This document shows, piece after piece, positions 26,465-38,600 of a stretch of 64,000 bases of DNA. Origin of the DNA: Nipponacmea schrenckii (taxonomy: Eukaryota; Mollusca; Gastropoda; Lottiidae). The stretch covers positions 30,863,106 to 30,927,105 of the forward strand of contig JAUJPP010000005.1 in assembly GCA_030562195.1 (NCBI GenBank). Direction: 5' to 3'. Position 1 is the first letter of the stretch; every line of letters starts with the position of its first letter. Made by a program: the position numbers and the translations under genes. The notes under the pieces are model-generated. The model saw only the letters and a list, made by a program, of their open reading frames with translations, was not told the origin of the DNA and did no database searches.

Positions 26465-29400
26465 CTCCATTCCAAGCAATAAAATTGTTTGTCTGGTAGG
26501 ACAGGCTTCACCCTCATCCGATAACATAACTAACATAGAATTTAATAAACATACACAATGACATACTGTCAGGGTTTCATTTCCAGAACCATTCTCTGTA
26601 GCTCGAAAAATAGCATGAACTTCTTGTGTATTGTAAGAACTGAAAAGTAATTCATCATATATAATTAAGTCTCAACTTATCATCTATTTTGTAGTGAAAC
26701 ACTTGGATAGGTTAATGGAGAATTTAGAAATCCAAAAAGTAGGTGTTTGAAATATAACTGAAGATCAATTAAACTAGTTCTACAACTATCATTCTCAATT
26801 TGTGTAAAAGGATGATGGTTTTGAATAAATGAAGAAAATACCTTGAAGATGTTCCATTATTATCATGGCTGTCAACTATCTTATGTCTTTTCATCATATA
26901 AGGTATCTGTAATTCTCGGATTTTCCATACTGCTATTCTACATGAGGGATCAGTTCTAAAAATGTGGACATATGCATATATTACAGTTTTGATATAGATT
27001 TGAACTTTCTACTTTTATTTGTAATCAACTAACTATATACTAATTAATAAAAAACGATCTGACTACCTTGTTGTATAAACCCAAACTTCATTTGTTTTAC
27101 TCTCATTTTTATCAATCAACAGGAACGCCAAATTAAATTCTCTACTGTAACATAAACTAGAGATCTCTTCTAGTGGAGATAAATCAGGTGGTGGTAGTAT
27201 AGTTGATAGGTTCTTATGACTTTTTCTGGCAAATAATCTCACACTAAAAGAAATTAACAAGCTGGACAATAATTACAGTTTGCACAAAGATAGGATTATA
27301 TATTTCAATTGATCCTGGCACTTCCCATTCAGATTATTTCAAACTTTCAATATTTTTTCATTTCTCGTTAAATTTTTGTGGTACAAACCTATTGTCATCC
27401 CCAACTGTCAAAATTCTTGTTGTTTTATTTTGACAGCCAACTAGAGACATCTTGGTTAATTTACTCCTAGCTGTACTCCAATACTGGTAAAAATAGTTGA
27501 GTGACCAGAGAGTAAGATGTCTAGATGTGCACAAATACAGTTTCTCATCGTCAGTTAATCCCATCCATAATATACCTTCTGATGATACAACTAGACTGAA
27601 AAATATTCATCACTATTTATTTGCTTATCTGACTTTTTTTTGTATATGTTTTATTTACATAACAAAATTATAATATAATTGGCATTGCCAAAGAGGTTGG
27701 TTTTATAATAAATTGAAGGTCTAAGTTTTTGGATTACGCAAAGAACACTGTAAATATTCTCTGTACAAAACTGACAGAGCTCAACTTCAGACATCTTTAT
27801 TACTTAGGAATGAAAATCTGACATTTAGTTTTCCTACAAATTGCCAAAAGCTATTATGCTGAGTAAGACTTTTCATCATAATGACATAATGACATCATAA
27901 GTAATTAATGCACACCAAAATGTTAAACATAGGCACGCAAAGCGTGCAGATACGCCCTCCTCAGGCTTATCAGATAATGGGCAAAAATTCATAGGTGTAT
28001 CATGAAATCAGACTAAATATGAATCAAAATGGTCATTTTAGTAGAGTACTTATTAAAATGCAATCAAAACTGTAGTTTGTGGAGTGAGCACAAGAGAGCT
28101 ATTCTCATTTTTTCGAAATTCCGCTAAGTCGGACACTGTATTTCTGCTAAAAATTATGCGATCATCACCAAAATCCATACAATTTTTCTTTGTGATGCCA
28201 TGAACTCACATGCCAAAAATTATTAAAATCCATTCAAAACTGACGACAGACAGACAGAAAGTTGATCACAATATACGCCCTACATTTTATGTGAGGGCGT
28301 ATAAAAATGCCAGACTCTGGAAAGAGTTAAAGATAGCTAAAATATCAGCAAGATATAGCAAATATAGAGATGTAGCGATGTCTCAAATATCAAATTTGTA
28401 ATTCTTAAAATGTATTGGTCTCAGGTATCAGTGCTACCAATGCTGTAAGGTGCCAAATTGGTTTATTGGATATGGCTTATTACCACAATAAGAACATCAT
28501 CTTATCAAGCAATTCAGCAAAACATGTACCTGTAAAGTGGCTCTAGAGTTTCTAAAGACCACATTCTAATGGTACCATCTAATGAACTGGTGATAATTAT
28601 AGAGGAGTTATCTGGATGTATCATGAGATTAGTAACAGCTCTAGCATGACCACGAAATGTATGAACTAATCCTCCAGTCATACTCCATACTTTTACTGAA
28701 AAAAAAAAACCCCAAATATTTATTTTCATAATTAATGTGGTTCATTAGTGCACATTTTTTTCCATATTTCATCATTTATCTATTTCTAGTAATACTCAGG
28801 ATTAGTCTTTGATTTTGATCATAAGTCTGCCAATGAACCAAACAGTTGTCACCATAACACAAATTACTTTACTTACCAAAACAGTCAATAGATGAAGTTA
28901 CCAAAACTTTAGCTGTTTGTGAGTAACGACATCCAGTTATTGTTTGTTTGTGAGCCCTATTAAATACAAATAAAAATCTTATATAACTTATTTAAATATG
29001 TAAGTTCTGTTGTTTTCATATACATCCTTCTTTTTTTTAAAATTCTTTCATGTAATAGTGATATTCTTGGGTTTCTAAATAACCCTCAAAATAAGTTGTA
29101 CCTGAACAAAAGAAACTAACTTCAGTGCAAACCTGTAATGTACCACATCTGTCAGTTTTCTACCGCTTTTGTATGCTGTCTCCTGATCTATTGACTGACA
29201 GGAGACCCAATTCTACTGACTATTTTTTCTTTTTGTAACCATAATTTTCGCGGGACCTACCCTTTATCAAATTGTTTTATCATAAATCACTAAAATATTC
29301 TTTACTTGTATTTTAATTGCCAGTAACACACGTTAATCTAATATGTAATAATATTATCATTGCCTGATTAATTAATCCCCCAGTTAAGAAGATAATCTGA

Positions 29401-31466
29401 TCCATTTTCTGAAGTTCAGTGATGCTTTGGCAAAATTCTGTACTTACTTTCGAAATCTGAAAAGCACTTTTCCTTTAAAATTATAAACATTTAAATCTGT
29501 ATCAGAACAGCAATACAGGTGGCCTAAATCTGAATCTAGTTCAACACGTTTCACCCAACTTCCACCAACTTCTGGTAATTCATATCTTAAATATCAATAA
29601 ATGTTATATGTATATGTATAATCAGCAATAACAACAATCAATGTCTTTTCTCTTGAAATTCAAAGAATTTACATTTACCACAAACATTCAAAAATGAAAA
29701 ATAATTTGATGAGAACAGAAATTCATTCAAAATGTCCTACTTTAGAGTTAGTCTGTAGTTTGCCATTGGTTTTAGATTATTAAATACATTTTCAGACACT
29801 TGGTGGAATGTCCAGAACTTGAAAATAAAAAGAGGTTACAGAGTTTGAAAAATTAGATGTAATCTTGATCAATTGATTATGCAGAATTGCCCATGTTTCA
29901 ATTTCAGGACAGATATACTGCAGGGTTTTGCCATTCCAATGAGACAGTGTCTATCATTAGTAAATAAAATGCCAAAGCTACGATAATAATGAATGTCATC
30001 CAGTTTGTGATTCCTGCTGTAAATTCCTAAATCTACAGAATAGTAAGGAAAAAAGAATTCTTAATTAATTTACCTTTGTTCCCCCCACTCCACCAGTTAT
30101 CAGTTCATCTTTAGCAGGATTAAATAACATAAATAATATACATCTTAAATCAGCACACACAGAACAGGTTTCTTCAAAATCACGATTTAATACCTGAAAT
30201 ACAGTATAAACTTTCTTAGAAAATATAATTATCTTAATCCTCAATATTAACATTATGGTAAACTGCAATTTGTTAAATTTGCAATGATCAATCATAATAT
30301 ATATCTATGTTATGAAATGGTAATCATACGAACTATCATGCATGATAGACAAAACTCCATGATTTTGATGATCAAATATGATGAAAAACCTACTTTCAAG
30401 GAGAAATCTTTGGTAAGCACAAAGTAACAATTAAATTTTCTAACATAAATAATGTGAGTAAACACTCTGTATTGGTATTTAGCAAAACATAATGCTCTGG
30501 AAACTGAAAAAAAACAACAACATATACACACATTCCATTCAAAATATACTGATAGCCGGTATAAGTATTCTTGTCAATTACATTTTATTACTGACCCTTC
30601 ATTCTGTCAAATTTCAAAGTTTATGGTCCATATATTGGATTTTATAAGTAGTTTCACTTTTAGTGCTTTTCAATTGCATCAGCTTATTGATTCATAACTG
30701 GTATTTAATGAGAAAGTTCAGGAAAAATTAACACACCTCTATGGTTGACAGCATCTCTTTTCCATGTAGTTATCCCTCTTCCATCTATTAATATAAACTG
30801 TCTCATTCTTCCATTGTATGCCACTGAAAACATTGATATCATTATCAGATCAAAAATTATAGACCATCTTCGAGGTACTTGATTTTTGATTATCAAAATC
30901 TTTTCAACACTGGATAATACATAAAAAATATGAGACAAATTTGAAACCTTTAATAAAATGAATTTCTATCAAAATTTTATATCATTGAAATAAGTATCTT
31001 ATTGTAAAGTTTGCTACCTGATATAAGCCAATCAGGAGATAATGGCACATCTTGTACTTTGAGACAATGTTTAGTCAACTATAGTCAATACCAAAGGAGT
31101 ATAGGCCTTAAAACCAGTTTGATAAGCAAAATAAAACAATGAATTACCTCCGATAATGTCTGTATTTTTTTGTCCATGGTCATAAGAAGCTCTAGGTTGA
31201 ATATCATATGGTATATTAGTATAGTGATCAGATATCTGGAGAATCTCTTCTTCAGTAGCAGAACTTAAGATAGATGAAGATGAATTACGTTTTTCTACAT
31301 TGTATTTTATACTTTCTGTTATCTTCTCAAATATTGGGTCTGATTGTTTTGAATCAACTTTGTCTTCTACCTCATTCTCTTTTGTGTTCTCCTCAGTATC
31401 TGAACAATTATTAGTTTTGCTGTTATTCTCATCATAATCTATTCTAGTTATTTTTATCTGTGCCAT
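26465..31466 (-). CDS. WD40-repeat protein (WDR87/WDR97-like), exons 1-13
   Basis: N-terminal half of a large WD40-repeat protein. Exons read on the minus strand, all with GT-AG borders: 31148-31466, 31018-31078, 30737-30823, 30394-30503, 30074-30193, 29741-29817, 29448-29585, 28877-28956, 28530-28695, 27389-27595, 27067-27243, 26842-26955, 26465-26639. From exon 2 onward every phase joins. Exon 1 starts at ATG 31466 and encodes an acidic, Ser-rich tail; an AG directly before it suggests a 5'UTR intron. WD40 signatures are visible, such as VKVWSMTGGLVHTFRGHARA and LDGTIRMWSLETLEPLYRY in exon 9, and a GGSWVKRVELDSDLGHLYCC segment in exon 7. The arrangement and these phrases recall WDR87/WDR97, large WD40 proteins linked to cilia and sperm flagella; that assignment is from memory of the family, not from a search. 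Oddity: exon 1 ends in phase 1 while exon 2 needs phase 0 (see findings). Existence of the gene is near certain; the family name is moderate. Confidence 0.85.
27930..28310 (+). mobile_element. Short pearl-like relative
   Basis: Begins AGGCACGCAAAGCGTGC with ATACGCCCTCC nearby and ends GACAGACAGAAAG, then the hairpin ATACGCCCTACATTTTATGT and GAGGGCGTATAAAAATG. It has the same architecture as the other pearl-like elements (head palindrome, short tetranucleotide tract, tail hairpin) but a different sequence and no core array. It lies in an intron of the WD40 gene between exons 9 and 10. Confidence 0.55.
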
Positions 31467-32909
31467 TCTGTTAAAAACTGTCCATATGCAATTTCAAACA
31501 CTCTATAAGTTCATGTGTTATCTGGTAAGAGTATTCTATTTCACACATGTACTGTTAAATTTCCAATTTGAATGTTAACATCTTCTAGTGGTCTATGTAT
31601 AATAAAAAGAGATAAATAGCAGTCTTCTTTTACCAGATAACATTGAACAAAAATATCTCACTGTGTGAACCTAAATGATAATCTGTTCCAGAGTCATTAG
31701 TTATATACACAGTAGGATTATCATTAGCCTGGAAAAAGCTTATAGATATTTCAACTAAACATGAGCAAACAACTCTATCTTATATGTGCCTGTGTCAAAC
31801 TTCTACCTGTTTTGCACATAATTGTCATTTTAATTCGAGATTTTGGGGATGAAAGATGCATATTTCAACTCAAACCTGTTGGAAGCTCATGTTTACTCTG
31901 AAGATTTTCACAAAAAAATTTAGGCTGAAAATCTTTTCATGCATACAAAAATAATAACATCACTGTTTTGAATCATCTTTTACAGTTCATTTTCAAAGAT
32001 TTGTAGAAGATGTGAGATGTTAATGTGAGGGTGTGTTTGTGTGTGTGTGAAGACAGTAGGCACTGTAGGGGAGGGTTTGGGGGTATCCCCCTTTCATCCT
32101 TTACAAACTCTTTGTAGTGTCCAAATTTTTTTATTTGCATAGCAGTTTTTTGTTTGAAGGGACAAAATTAGCAATAGAAATTAGGATAGCAATTTAGTAT
32201 TTTGCGAGGTTTGTCCCTTAGATGTGAAAATTTATAGCTGTTTTGTTAAGTCTGGCCTATGTACGCACCTCGTCCGGACGAAGAATAACAACAAGTTGAC
32301 AAAACAGAGAGGCCTTAATTTTTAGTGCTAAAAGCATTTATTCTAAGATAGTGTCTTTACCGCACTTAGGCCTGAATGTAAACTATTTATGTATTTCATT
32401 AATATGGGCATTTAGTGATCGGCTAGCGTCTGACAAGTAGACCCTACTGTATTTCCGTTTTTTTCATTAATTTGAAAATATTATGTACTTGTAGTCCTAT
32501 CGCAAAAAACTGTGCTACTAATGAAAATACAATGCATTTTGCCGAAAATTAAATAACAAACTGTTATGCGATACAGCTTATTTCGAACCTTGCTTTGAAG
32601 TGGAAAATCAGGCCCTCTAAATGCTTAAAGCGGCCCAGACTTGATTTTTAGGGGTCGTTTTGGGCCTTTGTTACATTTAAACAGTCCTCAGAAATACTCA
32701 AGCTCTAAGAAAATCGCAAAATACCTTGAAATATACCTCAAACAAAAACTTTCACTTTTCATTTTTTTTCCGTGCTGTACGCGGCTGGTCTCCAGTCAGT
32801 CTGAAAATTGTGTGTCCTGTTGACAAAGTCTACAATTGAAAATGCCTTGTAGTTTAATTATATAGATGACCGCTTTTGCACGACTCTTTGATTATCAAGA
32901 CGAACCGTT
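31467..32909. other. Intergenic interval, no gene seen
   Basis: Between the WD40 gene (minus) and the Ig gene (plus). It is AT-rich, has a short GT-rich tract near 32030-32050 and contains no convincing exon on either strand. It may hold 5'UTR exons of the WD40 gene, since an acceptor-like AG directly precedes that gene's ATG. Confidence 0.5.
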
Positions 32910-33009
32910 TTCCAATATGGCGGGACGTTCGTAATTTCTTAATACATTATGATTTTTCAAACACGGATAATTATGGATACACATGGATTTGAAGGCTCAA
33001 ATTTCAAAG
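32910..33009 (+). promoter_or_regulatory. Candidate promoter and first exon with YY1-like site
   Basis: AATATGGCGGGAC at about 32914-32926 resembles a YY1-type element found near start sites. It is followed by ATG 32973, an open frame of 12 codons (MDTHGFEGSNFK) and a good donor, AAAG|GTAAGC, after 33009. The exon ends in phase 1, the same phase as exon 1 of the Ig gene, so it could be an alternative, signal-peptide-free first exon joined to 34073. It could also be the divergent promoter of the WD40 gene on the other strand. No transcript evidence is available. Confidence 0.3.
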
Positions 33010-33682
33010 GTAAGCTCTGTAGACTATTTCTGGGATTAGACTGTCGTGAGACAGGTTAGTTTTACTCTAAAGATTTCATGTGTTTGAGGCTGTCAGATGA
33101 TTGTCCGAAACAAATAAAGCCTGGGCCTCTTTAAATTCACTTATTCATAATAATAGTAAGCTGCAGTCAGTTGTTCTTATGAAAATTGTTAGGTCTAGAC
33201 TTCATACATTTATAGAAACATGGATAAATAAACGATTTCTACCGACGATTTCTACCGTAAAAAGTAGTTCTGCAGTATAAAATATTTACATCACAATTTA
33301 GGCACAACGAAACTGAGTGTATCTTTTATGTTTGCCCCTAGTGTCAGCCATTTGTTTACATCTAGCAACCGTAAGGCGCCCTCTAGCGGTAAGGTGCCCG
33401 TTGCACTTCATTATTTTCAGACCACAAGGAATTACAATTTCTTAACGCATAAGGATGCCTTATTCATCTAAACATTTTCAAGAGTATCCGATTTGAAATG
33501 TAACAAGATAAATGTCATTTACATAGTTCTTGCTTTTTTACTATTCTATATTAAGAATTATGAGCAGAACGGCATGAATAACAAAACAAGATAGTCAACT
33601 ACTAGTAGGCCGACGTCATTTGGCGCCAAATAAAACTAAGTTGTTTTTGTTTCTCAGTGAGGCTTGAGAGTTACGAAGGAAG

Positions 33683-35076
33683 ATGTTTACACTATTTTTT
33701 TTTATTGCGTCACTAATTGTTAGACACTTTACAGTGTCTCATTTCAACCAATGGTCAGGTAGGCTAGAGTAATCTTGTTTCATGTCTGTCTCTACATCGG
33801 TTTATAGGCCAATAAAACTAAATAGGCCTCTGTCAAGGGCTCTGATGACCTCTCAGTTAGCCTAATAAATAGTTGGTTTTACAGTCTACGCTGATAGGCA
33901 ATTTGATTTGATATGCCTGACATATAGGCCTACTCAGCACTTTTCTAGGACTAGGTAGCCTATATATTATAGGCCTACATCAATAATTCAAACAAAATCT
34001 GTCATAACAAATGCCTAGTCTTTAACTGAACGTTTGTTTTTTATTCTAGTGAGTCTCCTTTTTCAGTTTCAGGTGTAACTACATTTAAAGAGCCGTTGCA
34101 AAACAATATAGGCCAAACATACTCAGAACATTCACGATATAAGAGAAGATCATATGTCCCTGCTGCTCTTAATCAAAAAATAAATAGTGTTTTGCATCAT
34201 ATGCATATGTCATATCGGAAAAACGTTGGTGATGGAGTTGAACTGGAGTGTGCAGGAGAATTAACTCGAAAATTCATGTCTGTTTTTCCTCAAGCAACAT
34301 TTCGATGGAAATTAAACAACAAGCCTTTCATATTGGCGCCGGACAGAATGCTTTACCGCAATAATGCAATTGTGATCCAATCCTTAATGGCACACGATTC
34401 GGGTTTATATTTGTGTCAAATGGAGTATGCCAAGAAAAAGTATAAAACGTTTGCATTTCATTCCATTGTTGTCATTGACACAGAACCAACAGTTCGAACC
34501 AAGCTTTTCCAATCTTTCAACCTCAAATGTGCCAGTCAGTTTATAGGAAAGCTTCACGTTAATTCATACAGAAATTGGCTTTTCAATGGAAAGATCAAAA
34601 AAGATTTCAGCAAGATTCCGGCGACTAAAACTAATCCAGAGGTTATTCCACGTATAGACAAACGAGATGCAGGGACTTGGACTTGTTTAGTTATCGAGCC
34701 AACAAACGGAAAAAGGTGGGAATTAAATTTTTATGTTATACAGGTTGGTGATCCTTTACCCTGGGTGAAAGGTATAGATGTTCGGTTAACTCTGACATCA
34801 AAGGCAATTGTTATTGGTGTATTATCAGTGGTGGTCATTGCTCTATTAATAATAGGGATGATTATCATGAAAATAATTCAACAAGAAGATAAACAACAAG
34901 AAGCCTTGGATCAAATTAAAACCCAGATGATAAGGATAAAGGCCGAGGGAATTGAATTGAGAGGCCAAAACAATGAAGCTGGTGCCAACATCAGAAGTGG
35001 AAACAGTAATTCACCAGGATCTTCTGGGTCTGATTCTGAGCCAGAATCACGAACGACTTCTGGGTCAGAAAGTTGA
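33683..35076 (+). CDS. Two-Ig-domain type I membrane protein
   Basis: Two exons: 33683-33758 and 34073-35076, joined in phase 1 to give 359 aa. Exon 1 supplies the ATG and a hydrophobic signal peptide (MFTLFFFIASLIV), which is why the long open frame alone, with no ATG at its start, is incomplete. A KRR tract near residue 50 could be a proprotein cleavage site. Ig domain 1 has Cys about 85 and 140, the core Trp in FRWKLNN and the DSGLYLC motif; Ig domain 2 has Cys about 178 and 230, NWLFNGK and DAGTWTC. A single membrane helix lies at about 269-292, followed by a Lys/Gln-rich then Ser/Glu-rich cytoplasmic tail of about 65 residues ending in SGSES, without clear ITIM/ITAM tyrosines. This suggests a cell-surface adhesion or recognition molecule. 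I do not recognise the ortholog. Downstream AATAAA is at 35459. Confidence 0.85.
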
Positions 35077-35614
35077 AGTGGGAGTTCTTAATTTTCAATT
35101 GTTAAAAACAGACACATTATTAATCAAACAATAATATACAATTAGATAATTTCAAAGAGTTGATTTTCTTATCTTATGAAAATACATGTAAACTGTTTAT
35201 TTGGTTGAACGTAAAGTTTGTATGTCAGTGATTGTTTCGTTGGTACTTTTTTCAGTTACCAATTTACCCATTTACTAAAATTATGAAAAATCATTCTTTG
35301 AATGTGTAATTGAATATTGTTTACTTGAGGAGGTCTTGTCATTTATAGAGACAGTGTAGTCAAACTCTAACACTGTGTAGTATCAATCAGCATCAGGCTA
35401 ACGAACCACCATAAAAGAAACGAAAACAATCAATCCTGTATTAACCTATTAATGATCAAATAAACGAAAATAATGCGAATTTAAATCTCATTATTTTCGA
35501 AAGATCTCTAGCAAGTAACATAATATTATTGTGTTAAAGATTATCTTCTTAAAATATTAAAACACATTTTAGTGTGCTATGAATTTATGAACATCTAAAT
35601 TATATCGTTATTAC

Positions 35615-38600
35615 TTAGTAAATATCACGCACATGGGAAAAATCCTGGTACAATGTCGATGTATCTGCGTCTTCCCGTGGAAACGTTGGTGCCTCACCCT
35701 CGGGAGTGCTGGTTTCAAACCATTGTGCAATACGTTCACTTTTGGATTCAGTAACCAGGAGAGAAAGGTGAAGTTGAAAGCTGCTTTTCCTGGATCTTGT
35801 CATCTTCTCTTTCTCAGCTAAAGTTTCATTCTGAAATCGAGTGTAAAAATTGTAGCTCAACCAACTTCAAACACAGCAATAGTTTTTTCTTTTGATAATT
35901 TCAAATCGAAAAGATTAATGAAAAAAGGCTGCCTTTGATTCATTTTAGTGAAGGTTTTTTTTTTCATTATACAAAACAATTATTTGTGGAGAATGTTCTA
36001 TCATTTAGATTGTTAAGACGAAGAGGTCCACCTCAAAATCCACATCACCAGTTAAACTTGTTGCCGTGGAATCAGTGTTGACTTGATACCAGTTACCAGT
36101 GTCCTTAATTTCACATAGGCGTCTGTTTTGGAACGGTTGGACTGCATTGGCGACAAACTGTAATAATCAACATAAATAATTAACTGTCGAACATCCGTGA
36201 ATGGAATTCTTCCATGAAATAGTCTGTTTCTGATCAATGTTAAATAAAAGTGTTATCATATTAATATAACATGGAATATCATTTTTTCGTCACCCATGTC
36301 CGTTCGTCTGTCCGTCCGCCGGTCCGTCCGTCCACAATTGCTCGTAAACACTCTACAAGGTGCAATTCTTGACGGATTTACATGAAACTTGATATGAATG
36401 TTAATGATCACGCAAGGATGAACCCTTTTGAAAATCAGCGAAATCGGAAAAAATTTAGTATGAATTCTTGCCCTTGTTCTTGAATGGCTCGTAAAGACTC
36501 AACAATGTTCAATTCTTGACTGAGTTTGATGAAACTTGATGTGAGAGTATGTTATAACTCAAGGATAAACCCTATTGAAAATTAACGAAATTGAAAAACA
36601 TTTAGTATGAGTTACTGCCCTTGTTCTTGAAAACGCGTTCAATTTTAACTTGTAAACACTCTTGAGAGAACAATTCTTAATGGATTTTGATGAAACTTGG
36701 CTTGAGTATTTGTTATCACCCAAGGATGAAGCCTATTGAAAACCAGTTAAATCGGAAAAAAAATTAATATCAGTTATTGCCCTTGTGTTTGAAAACGCGT
36801 TCAATTTTTGGATTATAAACACTCTACAAAGCACAGTTATTGACTGATTTTGACGAAACTTGCTGAAATTGTTTAATATCACCCAAGAATGAACCGTTTT
36901 GAAAATAGCACATATCGAAATATATTTAGTAGGAATTATTGCCCTTGTTCTATAAAATGTGTTGGATTTTTGCCTTGTAAACACTCTAAAAGTCACAGTT
37001 CTTGAGCGATTTTGACATAACTTGGCATGAGTATTTGTAATCACCTAAGGATGAACCCTATTGAAATTCAGTTAAATCGGAAAAATAATTAATATCAGTT
37101 ATTGCCCTTGTGTTTGAAAACGCGTTAAATTTTAGCTTGTAAGCACTCTAGAAAGAACAATTCTTAATGGATTTTTATAAAACTTGGCTTGAGTATTTGT
37201 TTTTACCCAATGATGAACCTTATTGAAAATCAAATAAATCGAAATATATTTAGTGTCAGTTATTGACCTTGTGTTTGAAAACGGGTTTAATTTTTTGGCT
37301 CATAAACACTCTACAAGGTACAATTCATGACCAATGTTGACAAAACTCACTGAAATTGTTGGATATCGCAAGGGATGAGCCTAATTGAAAATTAAAAATA
37401 TCAAAATATATCTAATATGAATTATTGTCCTTGTTCTTTTAAACGCGTTCGATTTTTGTCTGGTAAACACTCTACAAAGCACAATTATTGACCGATTTTG
37501 ACAAAACTTGCTGAAATTGTTTAATATCACCAAAGGATGAACCCTATGAAAATCAAATATATCGAAATATATATAATACAAATTATTGCCCTTGCTTTAT
37601 AAAATGTGTTGGATTTTTTCCTTGTAAACACTCTAAAAGTCACAAGTCTTGAGCGATTTTGACGTAACTTGGCATGAGTATTTGTAATCACCTAATGTTG
37701 AACCCTATTGAAAATTGAAAAATTAGTATTAGTTATTGCCCTTGTTTTTGAAAACGCGTCCAAATTTTTAGCTAGTAAACCCTCTAGAAGGCACAATGAT
37801 TTACAGATTTTAACAAAATTTAATGAAAAAGTTAATTATCACTCAAGGATGAACCCCATTGAAAACAAGAAATATCACATAATATTTGATTGCCCTTGTT
37901 CTTTCAAATGATTTCGATTTTTGGCTCATAAACTCTCTACATGTCACATTTCTTAACTGATATTAACGGAACTTGGCATGAGTATGTGGAATCACCTAAG
38001 GATGAACCCTATTGAAAATCAGATAAATCTTAAAATATTTGATATCAGTAATTACTCTGTTTTTGAAAAGAAAGTGTCAAAATTTTAGCTCAGATTTTGA
38101 CAGAACTTTGACAGCTGAAATTTTTAATTATCATTCAAGGATGAACCCTATTGAAAAGAAATATCACAAAATATTTTTATTTTTAGATTACCTGCACAGC
38201 ATTCAATTGTGTTGTTCTTTGGCTATCGCCTCCATTAACGTGATTGAGTTTCGTTATAGATTCTTGTATGATTTCTTCACTTGAGGATTCACTAATTTAG
38301 AAATAAGATTACAGATTTAACTGCTGTACAATGTACTATCCCCGACAACTGTAAGCATACTGACAATCTAGGCAGTCAAAACGGCAGAAATAAAGAATAC
38401 TCATACTGAATTGTCTTTGGAGGAAATCGAATGTAACATAGTGATCAGTGACACCTGACACATTCATTAAAAAGGGTTCCCTTATTTTCATATATATATA
38501 CATATATATACCATAATTGGACCGGTAATACTTATATCAATAGAAAGTAGAGGTGTTCTAATGACTGGGAAAAATGTCAGACCAGTCCTGCTTATTATGA

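Noticed and set aside
29887..30040. Minus-strand frame (YYRSFGILFTNDRHCLIGMA) as an extra WD40 exon
   Set aside because: Exon 5 (30074-30193) joins directly and in phase to exon 6 (29741-29817); adding this piece breaks the frame.
36733..37044. Frames in the inverted pearl-like array (repeated THAKLCQNRSR phrases)
   Set aside because: They recur in every core unit, in both orientations (also at 3173-3409), so they are repeat translation.
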